A DNA stretch of 64,000 bases from Rhizobiales bacterium GAS188. GTDB taxonomy: Bacteria > Pseudomonadota > Alphaproteobacteria > Rhizobiales > Beijerinckiaceae. Shown here in pieces: positions 9,324 through 18,515 of the stretch. The first letter of the stretch is position 1. The number at the start of each line of letters is the position of its first letter. The stretch lies in assembly GCA_900104855.1 (NCBI GenBank), contig FNSS01000002.1:310001-374000 (forward strand), read 5' to 3'. Position numbers and translations under genes: made by a program. The notes beneath the pieces are model-generated. The model did no database searches. It saw only the letters and a program-made list of their open reading frames with translations, and was not told the origin of the DNA.

Positions 9324-10359
9324 TCATTCGATCACCTCGTCGGCACGGGCAAGCAGCATAGGCGGGATATCGAGGCCGAGCACCTTTGCGGTCTTAAGGT
9401 TGATGACGAGCCCGATTTCTCTCAGCTGCACCACCGGCAGCTCGGCCGGTTTCGCGCTGCCGAGGATCCGACCGCATAGATTCCGGCCTGGTGATAGGCC
9501 CTGCCGAAGTCGGTTCCGTAACTGACAAGGACGCCCGCTTCCGCATAGTCGCGGGTGTCGTAGATCGCCGGCAAGGCGTAGCGGGCGGCGAGGCCCACCA
9601 ATTGGGCGCGATGACTCCCGAAGAACGGATCGGGGCCGACCGGGAGCGCTCCCACGCCGGCACCGAGGAGCGTGCCTCGTCGAAATCGGCCGCGCGGCTG
9701 GTCTTGACGATATGGATCGTCACGCCCTGCGCCGCCGCTGCCTGCTGCACCGCCCCTGCTTCGTTTGGGCCCGTCGCGCTGTCGGGGTTGACCAGCACAC
9801 CGACGATGCGAGCGCTGGGGACCAACTCGCGGTGCACCTCGAACCGCTTAACCGCCAGTTCTGAGGTCAGCAGGGCAACGCCCGTGACGTTGCCGCTTGG
9901 GCGGTTCAGGCTGGAAACGAGTCCGAGCTCGACAGGGTCGCCACCGGTGGTGAAGACGACCGGAATCGCCGAAGTCGCGCGCATTGCCGCCTGAGCTACG
10001 AAGGTGCCGCCGCTCGCGACCAGCACCGCGATCTGGCGATCGACGAGCTCTGCCGCCAGGCGCGGCAGAAGGTCGTAACGACCCTCCGCCCAACGGAATT
10101 GGATCGCCACATTCTGCCCCTTGACGTAACCGGCTTCCTTCAGCCCTTGGCGGAAGTTGGCAACGAGAGGGGCGAATCCGTCGGGAGACGCGCCGCTCAG
10201 GAAGCCGATGACCGGCATCGGCCGCTCTTGCGCGCGGGCCGTGAGCGGCCACATAACCGCCGCTCCGCTCCGACCGCTTTGGGTCGAGATGCGGCCTTCA
10301 AGGCGCGGCGGACGAGCAGATATCGCCGCAACTCCGCCCCTGCCCCTTGGCAATTCCAA
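9324..10359 (-). pseudogene. ABC transporter substrate-binding protein (ABC_sub_bind family), multiple frameshifts
   Basis: This is a decayed member of the lipoprotein-like ABC_sub_bind family common in rhizobia. The first frame carries WPLTARAQERPMPVIGFLSG through [15 protein letters not shown]. Similarity then moves to a second frame ([33 protein letters not shown]), with the shift near 9650-9680. It moves to a third frame near 9475 ([14 protein letters not shown] ... LARADEVIE), ending at 9324. The N-terminal leader before WPLTARA is also not conserved. No single frame makes a full protein. Neither neighbour is an obvious transport partner. Confidence 0.8.
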
Positions 10360-10458
10360 GCCAACGATCCAAGGCGCGTGTGCTGCGTTCTCCTGTTATG
10401 ATCATTGCTCATCGGCCGGTACAACGGATCGTACATCTTTCGGCAAGCGGTCACCCCC

Positions 10459-11694
10459 ATGCGGCTCGTTGCTCTGGACTGGGTCAATTTCCTCCTCGCG
10501 GATGTGCGGGGCGGGCTCGGCGCTTACGTGATCGTCTATCTCCTCACCAATGCGCATTGGAGCCAGGCGACGATCGGCGCTGTTCTCACCGTAAGCGGCC
10601 TGACTGGCATCATGCTGCACCCCTCGGTCGGCGCCTTGATCGACAATATACGGGGAAAGCGCGCTCTGCTCATCGCCGGTACTGTCGTCCTCTCGGTTTG
10701 CGGCCTCGCCGTCGTCTGGATGCCAATCATTCCGGTTGTGCTCGCCGCCGATATCGCCATGGCGGTCCTCGGGGGCGTGTTCGCGCCGGTCGTTGCCGCG
10801 ATAACGGTCGGTCTCTTCGAAAGGGACGCTCTGCCCGCCCGGCTTGGCCGCAACGCTGTCTTCGACCGCATCGGGAATGTCTTCATCGCCGTCGTCGTGG
10901 GCATTTTCGGGACAATCTTCTCGCAAGCGGCGCCCTTCTATCTCTTGCCGGTTTTCGCGGCGCTGACCATTGTCGCGGTGCTGGCGATTCCGGCGCGGGC
11001 CATCGATCATGAGAGGGCCCGCGGTCTCGCAGCGGAGGACACCCGAGCCTTGCGTCGGCCGGAGAGCTGGCGCGTCCTGTTGCGCTCCCGGCCGCTTGTC
11101 GTTTTCGCGGCCGCGGCGGCCATTTTAAATTTCGCCAATGGCCCGCTGCTACAGCTCGTTGCCCAGAAGCTCGCCCTTGCCCATCCCGGCTACGAAACCG
11201 GGCTCACTTCCACAGCCATCATCGTCACGCAATTGGCGACGATCCCGATGGCGCTCCTCGTCACCCGTGCCAATGCGCTCGGCCGCAAGCCGCTGCTGAT
11301 CATCGCCTTCGCGGCAGTGCCGCTACGCGGCTTGCTTTGCGCCTCATATGACGATCCCTCCTGGCTGCTCGGCGTCCAGCTGCTCGACGGCGTAGGCGCG
11401 GGCATGTACGAGGCGCTACTGCCTTTGGTGCTCGCCGACATGATGCGCGGCACCGGCCATTACAGCCTCGCTCGGGGCGTGCTCGGCACGATCCAGGGGA
11501 TCGGCGGTTCGACAGGCCAGGGCGCGGCCGGCTTCATCGTCGCGGCGTTTGGCTACAACGCGGCCTTCCTCACTCTCGCAGCCGTCGCCCTGGCCGCCCT
11601 GCTGTTGATGGCCGTCGCCATGCCGGAAACGAGGCCGACGCCACGGAAGCTGGATCAACCAACCCCGGGAGGAGTTGAACCTGAAACGCGATAG
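10459..11694 (+). CDS. MFS transporter
   Basis: This inner-membrane protein of 411 residues has about twelve hydrophobic segments and a charged central loop near residues 190-215 (DHERARGLAAEDTRALRRPE). A glycine/proline-rich MFS pattern appears in both halves (for example GALIDNIRGKRALLIAG after the second helix). The start at 10459 places the first helix after MRLVALDWVNFLLAD; an upstream in-frame start at 10405 adds an unlikely leader. It is monocistronic in appearance, and no regulator is adjacent. The substrate cannot be inferred; many such carriers are drug or metabolite exporters. Confidence 0.85.
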   Translation: MRLVALDWVNFLLADVRGGLGAYVIVYLLTNAHWSQATIGAVLTVSGLTGIMLHPSVGALIDNIRGKRALLIAGTVVLSVCGLAVVWMPIIPVVLAADIAMAVLGGVFAPVVAAITVGLFERDALPARLGRNAVFDRIGNVFIAVVVGIFGTIFSQAAPFYLLPVFAALTIVAVLAIPARAIDHERARGLAAEDTRALRRPESWRVLLRSRPLVVFAAAAAILNFANGPLLQLVAQKLALAHPGYETGLTSTAIIVTQLATIPMALLVTRANALGRKPLLIIAFAAVPLRGLLCASYDDPSWLLGVQLLDGVGAGMYEALLPLVLADMMRGTGHYSLARGVLGTIQGIGGSTGQGAAGFIVAAFGYNAAFLTLAAVALAALLLMAVAMPETRPTPRKLDQPTPGGVEPETR

Positions 11695-12035
11695 CCGGCC
11701 GGACGCTGGCGCCCCTCCTGTGAATAAGCCGATGGCGTTGCTCGATTGCAGGCCGCCTCGAACCTCAACGCTGAGTGAGGAGCAAAGGTGCGCGCAGTGT
11801 AAAATTCAGCTTTCACACTGAAGGGCTGGTTTGGTGAAGGGTTTCGGACGCCGGCCTCTGGCACAGGCGCTGCGATGCCGAGCCGGCGGTCGTTAGAGAA
11901 GCCGACGAATAGCCCGCTGGAGTTGGAACATGGGAGGGATTATTTATTCGCCGCGCGGCATATGACACATTCGCTCCAACAGTCGTGACTCAAGCTAGGG
12001 CTAGCGGACTTAGCCCACAGCGACGGAGGCATGTC
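11695..12035. other. Intergenic, no gene seen
   Basis: About 340 bases lie between the MFS gene and a small hypothetical gene. No coding frame with protein-like composition and no convincing terminator hairpin with a T-tract was found. Confidence 0.4.
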
Positions 12036-12437
12036 ATGTCGCAGCCGGATATTATCGGCGTCAACGAAGAGTGGTTTAACGTCACTGTGATTCAAACGAT
12101 GAACGATCCCGCCTTGCGCAGGAAGACGTTGCAACGCCTCGACGTGATGCGGCGAGAGGCCGAACACGCGATGAGAGCGATCGACGTGATGCGACATGAG
12201 TTGAGCAAGGAAAGGCCGTTCCCTTCGACGCAGCTGGCACACGCCCTAAAGCAATCGCGCGATTGGGTCCTCAGCCTAGTAATTAGCCAAGCCTATATTA
12301 TCTCGATGAATTCCAATTTCGTTTTGATGCCGCCTTCTCCGCATTTTGGGATTCTATTCAACCGCGCCGTCGAGCCAGGAATCAAGCAAGCAACATCCGA
12401 TCCTGACCGCCGGGCGTGGATTCACAACAATCTCTGA
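12036..12437 (+). CDS. Hypothetical protein, 133 residues
   Basis: I do not recognise the family. GGAGG at about 12025 supports the ATG at 12036 rather than the upstream in-frame start at 11985. The product is soluble and mostly helical, with a charged stretch (RRKTLQRLDVMRREAEHAMRA) that may form a coiled coil, then a more hydrophobic region (VLSLVISQAYIISMN). Its third-position composition is less GC-rich than the MFS gene upstream, which together with the adjacent insertion-sequence scraps suggests transferred DNA. Confidence 0.55.
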   Translation: MSQPDIIGVNEEWFNVTVIQTMNDPALRRKTLQRLDVMRREAEHAMRAIDVMRHELSKERPFPSTQLAHALKQSRDWVLSLVISQAYIISMNSNFVLMPPSPHFGILFNRAVEPGIKQATSDPDRRAWIHNNL

Positions 12438-12894
12438 CTGTCCCTGGACGCGTGGGCGCATCTTCGTCGAGCACTGATGGCAGAGGGGATGCTTTAGAGG
12501 CCCGCAATCGCCTTGCTGACCGTCCAGGTGGCCGAGCCTCGTCGTCCCATCGATCCCTGATGGCCTCGCCGTGAGGCTCCTGTTATCCAGAACGGCAAAC
12601 GAGGGGCGGCCGGCTACCCTTGCCCAGACCAACGATTGTCGGCCGTCCTGGCAAGCCTGTTCGGTGCGCGCGTTCGATAGCGGTTTTTTCCGCACGCGTT
12701 TCTGCGCCACCGCCCCAACCGTCACATCCTTGCCAGCCTTGGTGATCGCCGCTGCTGCCTTCTTGACCTGGCGGCAACCACGACGCCTACGCCTCGACAG
12801 GTCCTTATACCGGTCATGTGCACTTCCATCGGCTATTGAGTCGCCAGTATAGGCGTGATTCGGAGAGCGTTATTGAACTTTATTTAGAACAGCG
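12438..12894. other. Gene-poor accessory DNA
   Basis: No intact gene is recognised. On the minus strand around 12640-12770 there is a short protein-like stretch (AAAAITKAGKDVTVGAVA) reminiscent of DNA-binding accessory proteins, but it lacks a plausible start and runs into unrelated sequence. It is best read as decayed mobile DNA. Confidence 0.35.
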
Positions 12895-13014
12895 ATGTGG
12901 ACCCCGGCCAGTCGGTGGCAGCATAGCCGCGAAGGGTTGCGTTACGAGACGGATTTGACGGGTGCGGAATGGGCTCTGATCGAGCCGCTCATGCCGAAGC
13001 CGCTCGCACCCGGG
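12895..13014 (+). pseudogene. IS5-family transposase, N-terminal fragment
   Basis: The 40-residue segment MWTPASRWQHSREGLRYE, followed by DLTGAEWALIEPLMP, matches the start of IS5-family transposases. The frame continues to 13386, but similarity stops after about residue 40. Only the first tenth of the transposase remains, with no DDE residues, so this is a scrap of an insertion sequence. Confidence 0.7.
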
Positions 13015-13140
13015 TGGGTGACCGTCCGGGGAGTGTTCCATCGCGCCAATGATCAGCAACTTGCCGACATTCGGGATGCCATAACCCATGATTGGCTCGT
13101 GCTTCGAGCGCAACGGCACTTCGGTCTCGTCCGTCTCCAC
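13006..13140 (-). pseudogene. Possible IS1595/ISXO2-like transposase fragment
   Basis: The minus-strand reading VETDETEVPLRSKHEP, followed by GKLLIIGAMEHSPDG, resembles the catalytic D-E-T segment and the following GK..V.G..ER pattern of ISXO2-like transposases. It is short and carries substitutions at usually conserved glycines. It overlaps the end of the IS5 fragment, so two insertion-sequence remnants appear to meet here. Low confidence. Confidence 0.3.
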
Positions 13141-13286
13141 CATGGGCCTGCAATACCGCGCTTGACAGTGGAGGGAACACGTGGGCTTCATCGGCTGTTG
13201 TTAAAATTTGACCCAATGGCCAAGGTCTTCACGAACCGCCATCCAGACAGCGACCGCGTGAACCGAGGGGCCAGAAAGGGTCGGTC

Positions 13287-14534
13287 ATGCTTCGCAAAGC
13301 GACTGCAAGGGCATTCAGGGCGCTCGGATTGTGGGCCGCGATCCTCGTGCCTTACGCGATTGTGGTTTATACATACGCCGATTTGACTCCCCTTAAGCAA
13401 CTGCGCCGAGAGATTGTTGAAGCAACACCCGGCGGAGTGATTTCCGGCGACGAGCGCAGCCAGAGCGTAGCAAGCCAGGATTTCCGAGCCTCCACTTCCG
13501 CTTCTTCTCGGGATGCGGCCCCCATGACCGGCGCCGCCGCCGCAGGCGCCCCATGGCTCCCTAACGAGCTGGCCGTTTCGTCGATCGGACCGAAGGCGCG
13601 CTCGGCTGGCGAGGCAAGTTCCGACGGGCTTGCACCAGGTGTGGCCGATGTAACGGCGCAGCCGGCTCCTCCCTCGCCACTGCCAGCTACGCCTCGGCCC
13701 TCGCCGGGTGCCACGGCATCATCTACGCCGGAAGCGACCCCCGAGCCCGTCGAACCGAAAGCGCGCGCGGCTGGCGAGGCAAGTTCCGAGGAGCCTGCGC
13801 CAGTTGTGGCTGATGTAACGGCGCAGCCGGCACCTCCCTCGCCACCGCCAGCTACGCCTCAGCCCTCGCCGGGTGCCACGGCGTTATCAACACCGGAAGC
13901 GATCCCCGACCCCGTCGGACCGAAAGCGCGCTCAGCTGGGGAGGCAAGTTCCGAGGGGCCTGCGCCAGTTGTGGCTGATGTAACGGCGCAGCCAGCACCT
14001 CCCTCGCCACCGCCAGCCACGCCTCAGCCCTCGCCGGGTGCCACGGCATCGCCAACGTCGGAAGCGACCCCCGAGCCGGTTGGACCGAAAGCGCGCTCAG
14101 CTGGGGAGGCAAGTTCCGAGGGGCCTGCGCCAGTTGTGGCTGATGTAACGGCGCAGCCGGCACCTCCCTCGCCACCGCCAGCTACGCCTCAGCCCTCGCC
14201 GGTCGGGTCGGCTGCCCCTCCCGGTAGCCCCACAATGGGCGAAGTCGAGCGCATGATCGATCGGATGGCCGGGACACCGCCTGCGGCCGATGCAGTGCCC
14301 CTGATCGCTACGACGGTATCACCAACGCCGACCGACCGCTTGTCCGTCATAAGGGACGCACGCAAGGCCGCCGCCCAGTTCGGCCGGACTGGCGTTGTCG
14401 CTGGCGGCGCAGGCAAGGCGGCCGGCGGGCAGCCGTGTCCAAGGGCCTTGGTTCGAAGGGTGGCGGCGCGGGCGTCGGTGCAGGGGTGGGCAGTGGCGGT
14501 GTCGGCGCCAGCGAGGGCGCCGGGGTTGGCGTAG
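13287..14534 (+). CDS. Membrane-anchored proline/alanine-rich repeat protein
   Basis: This is a protein of 415 residues in its own frame, of unrecognised function. Residues 10-30 form a single hydrophobic anchor (LGLWAAILVPYAIVVYTYAD) after a basic N-terminus. Residues 101-309 consist of four copies of a 55-residue Pro/Ala/Ser-rich unit (GPKARSAGEASSEG ... PATPQPSP). A short non-repeat region follows (MGEVERMIDRMAG, DRLSVIRDARKAAAQFG). From about 14425 the frame turns into an Arg/Ala-rich artefact-like tail. The glycine-rich frame at 14435 is a better continuation, so a frameshift is likely. A periplasm-spanning or cell-surface stalk role is possible but unproven. Confidence 0.55.
   Translation: MLRKATARAFRALGLWAAILVPYAIVVYTYADLTPLKQLRREIVEATPGGVISGDERSQSVASQDFRASTSASSRDAAPMTGAAAAGAPWLPNELAVSSIGPKARSAGEASSDGLAPGVADVTAQPAPPSPLPATPRPSPGATASSTPEATPEPVEPKARAAGEASSEEPAPVVADVTAQPAPPSPPPATPQPSPGATALSTPEAIPDPVGPKARSAGEASSEGPAPVVADVTAQPAPPSPPPATPQPSPGATASPTSEATPEPVGPKARSAGEASSEGPAPVVADVTAQPAPPSPPPATPQPSPVGSAAPPGSPTMGEVERMIDRMAGTPPAADAVPLIATTVSPTPTDRLSVIRDARKAAAQFGRTGVVAGGAGKAAGGQPCPRALVRRVAARASVQGWAVAVSAPARAPGLA
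13587..14214 (+). repeat. Tandem repeat, 165-bp unit, four copies
   Basis: Units start at 13587, 13752, 13917 and 14082; the last one is incomplete at its 3' end. Each encodes 55 residues in frame. Copies 3 and 4 are nearly identical at the DNA level, and copy 1 is the most diverged. That pattern indicates recent expansion by unequal crossing-over or slippage. Confidence 0.9.
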
Positions 14535-14782
14535 GTGGCGCAGGCGTTGGTGCAGGGGTGGCCAGCGGCGGTGCCGGCGCCAGTGCGGGCGTTGGCGTTG
14601 GCCTCGGCGCCAAAGGCGGTCTCGGCTTACCCGCCGCAGCAATTCAAGAGCGTTTGGGCGGCCCGGAAAGGGCAAAGTGGCGTCAGACACTCAAGCGTCG
14701 TTGCCAGTCTATCATGGCGAATTCTGGCCAATACGATGCTGATGTCGTTCGCAAGTGCCGGCTCGTGGCGCGGCTGCGCTGA
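14435..14782 (+). CDS. Glycine-rich protein or frameshifted C-terminus of the 13287 gene
   Basis: The frame (GTG at 14435) encodes a Gly/Ala/Val-rich stretch (SKGLGSKGGGAGVGAG...). It ends in a charged domain with ERLGGPERAKWRQTLKRR and a cluster of basic residues with two cysteines (RCQSIM, RKCRL). It overlaps the preceding gene by 100 bases in a different frame. The upstream gene reads GVVAGGAGKAAGG just before the overlap, so joining the two frames gives a smooth glycine-rich continuation. I favour a single broken gene over two overlapping ones. Confidence 0.4.
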   Translation: MSKGLGSKGGGAGVGAGVGSGGVGASEGAGVGVGGAGVGAGVASGGAGASAGVGVGLGAKGGLGLPAAAIQERLGGPERAKWRQTLKRRCQSIMANSGQYDADVVRKCRLVARLR

Positions 14783-15228
14783 CTACCCGAAGCCGCATCT
14801 CGAATTGCGGTGAGTGTGCCGGGAGGTTCGGCAGCGCTGCGCTACTACGCGGCCGCTCTCGCGCCGGGGCTAAACTGGCTATTTTGACACTCGCGCGTGC
14901 GGACTTTGCGCGCCGCGTAGCGGGCATCGCGCTCGGCTTTCTTCTCTTCCTCGAGCGCCGCGTTCCGACGATGGGTGCCGGTGACACGCCGCCGTTAAAT
15001 GCACGCACCCCCGCTGGCGATTGCCCGTCCCGCACTGTTCGTGCGTAAGCATACTTCGCACCCCTTCGATCATTTCCGGCAGAGCGTGGCTGCGGCGGCT
15101 GGGTAGACCGCGGTTCGATTGACCAAGAGAAGGTCCCGGGAGACCGCGAGCGCCATCAGGGATGGAGATTTCCTCCCGTTCCGCGCTATCCTTTCCGCCG
15201 AATGCCGGGAGGCGGGGAGCGGTCCTCA
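14783..15228. other. Intergenic, no clear gene
   Basis: About 450 bases precede the TIR-STAND gene. A short minus-strand stretch near 14850-14975 reads as a charged helix (ALEEEKKAERDARYAARK) but has no start codon in frame after the upstream stop. The region probably holds the promoter of the 15229 gene, but I cannot name boxes with confidence. Confidence 0.35.
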
Positions 15229-17820
15229 ATGTCGTCACCGACCGAATTTCTCTATGACTTCTTCGTCAGCCGCCGCGGAAGCGTGGGGAGCGCCGCGGCC
15301 GAGGTCGCCGCCGTGCTCGAGCGCGAGGGCTACCGCGTCAAGGTTCAGGATTATGATTTCGGGCGCGGCGGGGACTATGTCGGCGACATTCATGATGCGC
15401 TCGTCGCTGCCCGGCACTTGTTTGTGCTGCATACGACGGATTATGACGAGAATTACTGGACCCGCAAAGAATTCACCAACTTCCTCGCTACCCTCCCGGA
15501 AAGCCAGGGGATGCGGCGCATCTGCATCCTGCGCTGCGACGAAAGCATGCCGCGCGGCATTCTGGCGAATGTCGTATTCGGAGATCTGGTCGGCGTCGCC
15601 AACGCCGAGGAACGCCGCAAGGTCATCCTCGCGACCGCCGCAGGCCAGCCGCTGCAAGCTCGGAGCGAGCCGCGCATCTTCGGCGGCTCGATGCCCGGGA
15701 AGAATGCAAACTTCACGGGCCGCGGGCGCGTGCTGGCACAGGTCGAAAACCTCATGAGAGGCGAGCCCGGATCGACCTCGCTCGTCGTCGTCGCAATCTG
15801 CGGCCTCGCCGGCACCGGCAAGACGTCGGTCGCGCGCGCCTGCGTCGACGCTCTTGCCCCGGAGCATTCCGGAGTCTGGTGGGTGAACGGGCAGAGCCGT
15901 CAGGACATCGTCGGCGGGCTTGCGGCGCTCGGCACCCGCATCGATCCGAGATTGGTGCAGGAGTCCGAGGTCGAGAAAGTCGCCCGCATGGCGCTGGCGC
16001 GGATCGAGCGCCTGGAACGTCCCCTGCTGCTCGCCCTCGACAATGTCGACAGTCCCGGCGACGTCGATGGTCTGCTGCCCGCGCGGGGCGCCCATGTGCT
16101 GATCACCTCGCGCCGCTCCGATTGGCACGGCCGCGCCCATGAGCTGACGCTCGACCTCATGGACGAGGAGGAAGCCGTCGCCTTCCTGCAGATGCGGGCC
16201 GGGCGAAAGGACGAAGCCGGGGCCCGCCGGCTGGCGCGAGCTCTTGGGCTTCTTCCGCTCGCGCTGGATCATGCGGGGGCCTATGTGAGGCACGCCATGA
16301 TGAGCTTCGATGCCTATGCGAAAGGCCTCGACAAGCGCTTGTCGAAGGCGCCCAGGGACGCGCCCTATCCGGTGAGCGTCGCTGGCACATTTTCGCTGGC
16401 GATCGAGAATGCCGTCGCAGAATGCGCCGCGGCGGAGATCGCATTGGGCCAATTCGCCTTCTACGCGCCGGAGCGCATTCCGCTCGAGCTGCTTCCAGAG
16501 TCCGTGTTGCCGGAAGATGAGCGCGGTGATGCGCTTCTGGCGCTGACCGGCGTGTCGCTCGTCCGAAGCGATCCGCTGGACGACGACGTGCCGGGCGTGT
16601 CGCTGCATCGGCTCGTGCAATCTGCGATGCGGCTGAGGCTCGCCGAACGGGACAGGGCCGGCGCGGCGCTCAATCGGGCCATTGCCACGCTGGCGGAGGC
16701 CTTCCCGGACCGTGCCTACGAGGACACCACGACCTGGCCGCGATGCGACCGGCTGCTCGCCCATGCGATGGCGATCCGGGAACATGCGAGCGCCCTCGAC
16801 GCGAATACGCCGGCAGCGCCGATCCTTTTCGATCGGATCGGGCAGTACCTGCACGGTCGTGCGATGTTCTCCCTCGCGGAGGCCATGTATCGCAATGCGA
16901 TTGCGTCGGGCGAGAGGCAGTTCGGCGCGGACAGCCTCGAGATTGCGCGGTTCAAGAACAATCTTGCCAATGTGCTTTCCGCTCTCGGGCGCGGCGGCGA
17001 GGCCGAGCCGCTCCTGCGCGAGGCGCTGCGCCTGCAGGAAGAGAAGCTCGGGCGTAGCGATCCAGGCCGCGCGCGAATGATGACGAGCCTGGCCTGGCTC
17101 TTGCAAGAAATGGGCAAATCCGCGGAAGCGGAGCAATTGCTGCGTGAAGCCATCGAGAGCTGCGAAGCGACGCTCGGGCGTGGTCATCCCGATATGGCCG
17201 TGCGGATCAATAATCTAGCGCTTGTCCTGCAGCGTTCGGGCCACGCCGAAGAAGCGGAGGCGCTGCTTCGCGAAGCCATACAGGCGGGCGAGCGAAGCTT
17301 AGGAAGAGATCATCCGGTGGTGCTGGCGCGCCTCAACAATCTCGCCAGCCTGCTGCGCGACAAAGGGCAAACCTCCGAGGCGGAGGCGCTGTTTCGTGAG
17401 GCGCTCGAGGCTGGAACCCGGAGCCTCGGGCCAACCCACACCGACATTGCGGCCTGGTCCAATAATCTCGCCAACCTCTTGCGGGACCAGGGCCGATACG
17501 AGGACGCAGAGCCGCTATATCGGGAAGCCCTGGCGACCTGCGAGCTCAGATATGGGGCTCGCCATCCGATCACCGGTCGCATCCAGCGCAATTTCGCCGT
17601 GCTGCAACTGGCGACGGGACATGCCGAGGAAGCCCGGCATAACGCGGAACATGCGCTCTCGGTGCATGCGGACATCCTCGGCCGGGAGCATCCGTGGACC
17701 CGCGAATCCGCGGTGAGCTACGCGGCCTCGCTCGCGGCGCTGGGACGACGGGATGAAGCCGACGGCGTTCGCTCGTCACACGGGCTGCCGCTCGGCACCA
17801 GCGCAAAACAGGAAGATTGA
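15229..17820 (+). CDS. TIR / NB-ARC / tetratricopeptide-repeat STAND protein
   Basis: This large multidomain protein of 863 residues has the layout of an NLR-like immune receptor. Residues about 6-130 form a TIR domain (FLYDFFVSRRG at strand A, DYDFGRGGDYVGDIHDAL, LFVLHTTDYDENYW). The motif WTRKE places a candidate catalytic Glu at residue 81. That matches the WxxKE pattern of NAD-hydrolysing TIR proteins. Residues about 165-480 form an NB-ARC-type ATPase: P-loop GLAGTGKTS at 192-200, Walker B LLLALDNVD near 267-274, sensor VLITSRRSDW and GLLPLAL. Residues about 530-850 are kinesin-light-chain-type TPRs of about 42 residues. The start at 15229 has GGGGAG upstream. No partner gene is adjacent. 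A phage-defence or cell-death role is inference. Confidence 0.85.
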   Translation: MSSPTEFLYDFFVSRRGSVGSAAAEVAAVLEREGYRVKVQDYDFGRGGDYVGDIHDALVAARHLFVLHTTDYDENYWTRKEFTNFLATLPESQGMRRICILRCDESMPRGILANVVFGDLVGVANAEERRKVILATAAGQPLQARSEPRIFGGSMPGKNANFTGRGRVLAQVENLMRGEPGSTSLVVVAICGLAGTGKTSVARACVDALAPEHSGVWWVNGQSRQDIVGGLAALGTRIDPRLVQESEVEKVARMALARIERLERPLLLALDNVDSPGDVDGLLPARGAHVLITSRRSDWHGRAHELTLDLMDEEEAVAFLQMRAGRKDEAGARRLARALGLLPLALDHAGAYVRHAMMSFDAYAKGLDKRLSKAPRDAPYPVSVAGTFSLAIENAVAECAAAEIALGQFAFYAPERIPLELLPESVLPEDERGDALLALTGVSLVRSDPLDDDVPGVSLHRLVQSAMRLRLAERDRAGAALNRAIATLAEAFPDRAYEDTTTWPRCDRLLAHAMAIREHASALDANTPAAPILFDRIGQYLHGRAMFSLAEAMYRNAIASGERQFGADSLEIARFKNNLANVLSALGRGGEAEPLLREALRLQEEKLGRSDPGRARMMTSLAWLLQEMGKSAEAEQLLREAIESCEATLGRGHPDMAVRINNLALVLQRSGHAEEAEALLREAIQAGERSLGRDHPVVLARLNNLASLLRDKGQTSEAEALFREALEAGTRSLGPTHTDIAAWSNNLANLLRDQGRYEDAEPLYREALATCELRYGARHPITGRIQRNFAVLQLATGHAEEARHNAEHALSVHADILGREHPWTRESAVSYAASLAALGRRDEADGVRSSHGLPLGTSAKQED

Positions 17821-17844
17821 GGTCCCGCCGATGCGGGGATCCCG

Positions 17845-18090
17845 TCAGCCTTTCATGCAGGTGGCCACGAAAGTGCGGAGGGCGCGGCCTTTCAGGCCTT
17901 TCCCCTTGGCCTCTGCAACGCATTTGGCTCGCATAGCCCTCTTATCGGCAGGCTTTGGGGGCGGGGGCGGCGAACCCACCGTCATGCCCTGCGGTTGAGT
18001 TTGCGCCAGAACCTCCGCGCAAGGGAGACATAGAGACGCGCTCAGAAGGAAAGCCAAAGCAGCCATGCTGATAAATCTGGCGTGGGTCAC
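17845..18090 (-). CDS. PsiF-repeat small secreted protein
   Basis: This is a short protein of 81 residues starting at a GTG at 18090. GAGGAGG lies six bases upstream of it, a better site than that of the ATG at 18120. A signal peptide (MAALAFLLSASLCLP, cleavage near AEVLAQ) is followed by a proline-rich spacer. The C-terminus carries one PsiF motif, KCVAEAKGKGLKGRALRTF, ending in CMKG. PsiF-family proteins are small periplasmic proteins named from phosphate-starvation induction in E. coli; their function is unknown. Confidence 0.75.
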   Translation of the reverse strand: MTHARFISMAALAFLLSASLCLPCAEVLAQTQPQGMTVGSPPPPPKPADKRAMRAKCVAEAKGKGLKGRALRTFVATCMKG

Positions 18091-18515
18091 GCGGCCCTCC
18101 TCGGAGTTCATCCCATTCAAGTCACACCGTTAATCATATCCAAAATTCGATTCTTTGCCTAGCGCAGGGTCCCGAAAAGCATGCCCTCGGCGAAGCCGGG
18201 CCCCCATTTTTCGGCTGAGATCATGTGCAAGACAACGAGACAAGAATCCGGGGGCGATCCAGCCTGAACGCATCCCGCTCCAAAGACCTCTGGCTTGGAC
18301 GGGGGCTGAGAAGGCCAAGCTTCAAGGGGTCGTTTTGGATGCCGCCCCCCGAACTCAGGGGATCCAAAATTGCATGCCGAATGATAGTTCCGAACGCAGC
18401 GACCCCTCGCGCACCGAGCCCGAAGATTATCGCTGCCGGGGGCGGCAGTAGACGAGCGCGCGCTACCGAGCCGGCGTGTCATGCCGTCTCGGCGATGCGC
18501 GGCTTCGTGCGAGCC
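18091..18515. other. Intergenic, no gene seen
   Basis: About 425 bases separate the PsiF and Flp pilin genes. Several overlapping frames are open on both strands, but none has protein-like composition, a start with a ribosome site or a recognisable family. Confidence 0.4.

Noticed and set aside
13587-14214. CRISPR or non-coding satellite
   Set aside because: The 165-bp unit keeps one reading frame through all four copies with a Pro/Ala-rich product, so it is a coding tandem repeat.
14712-15035. Minus-strand frame with a charged helix upstream of the TIR gene
   Set aside because: The best-looking helix (EEEKKAERDARYAARK) is in a different frame from this one and has no start codon after the upstream stop.
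15235-17187. 650-residue open frame antisense to the TIR-STAND gene
   Set aside because: It is a high-GC shadow. The plus frame has clear TIR, NB-ARC and TPR motifs, and the antisense product is His/Arg-rich without a family pattern.
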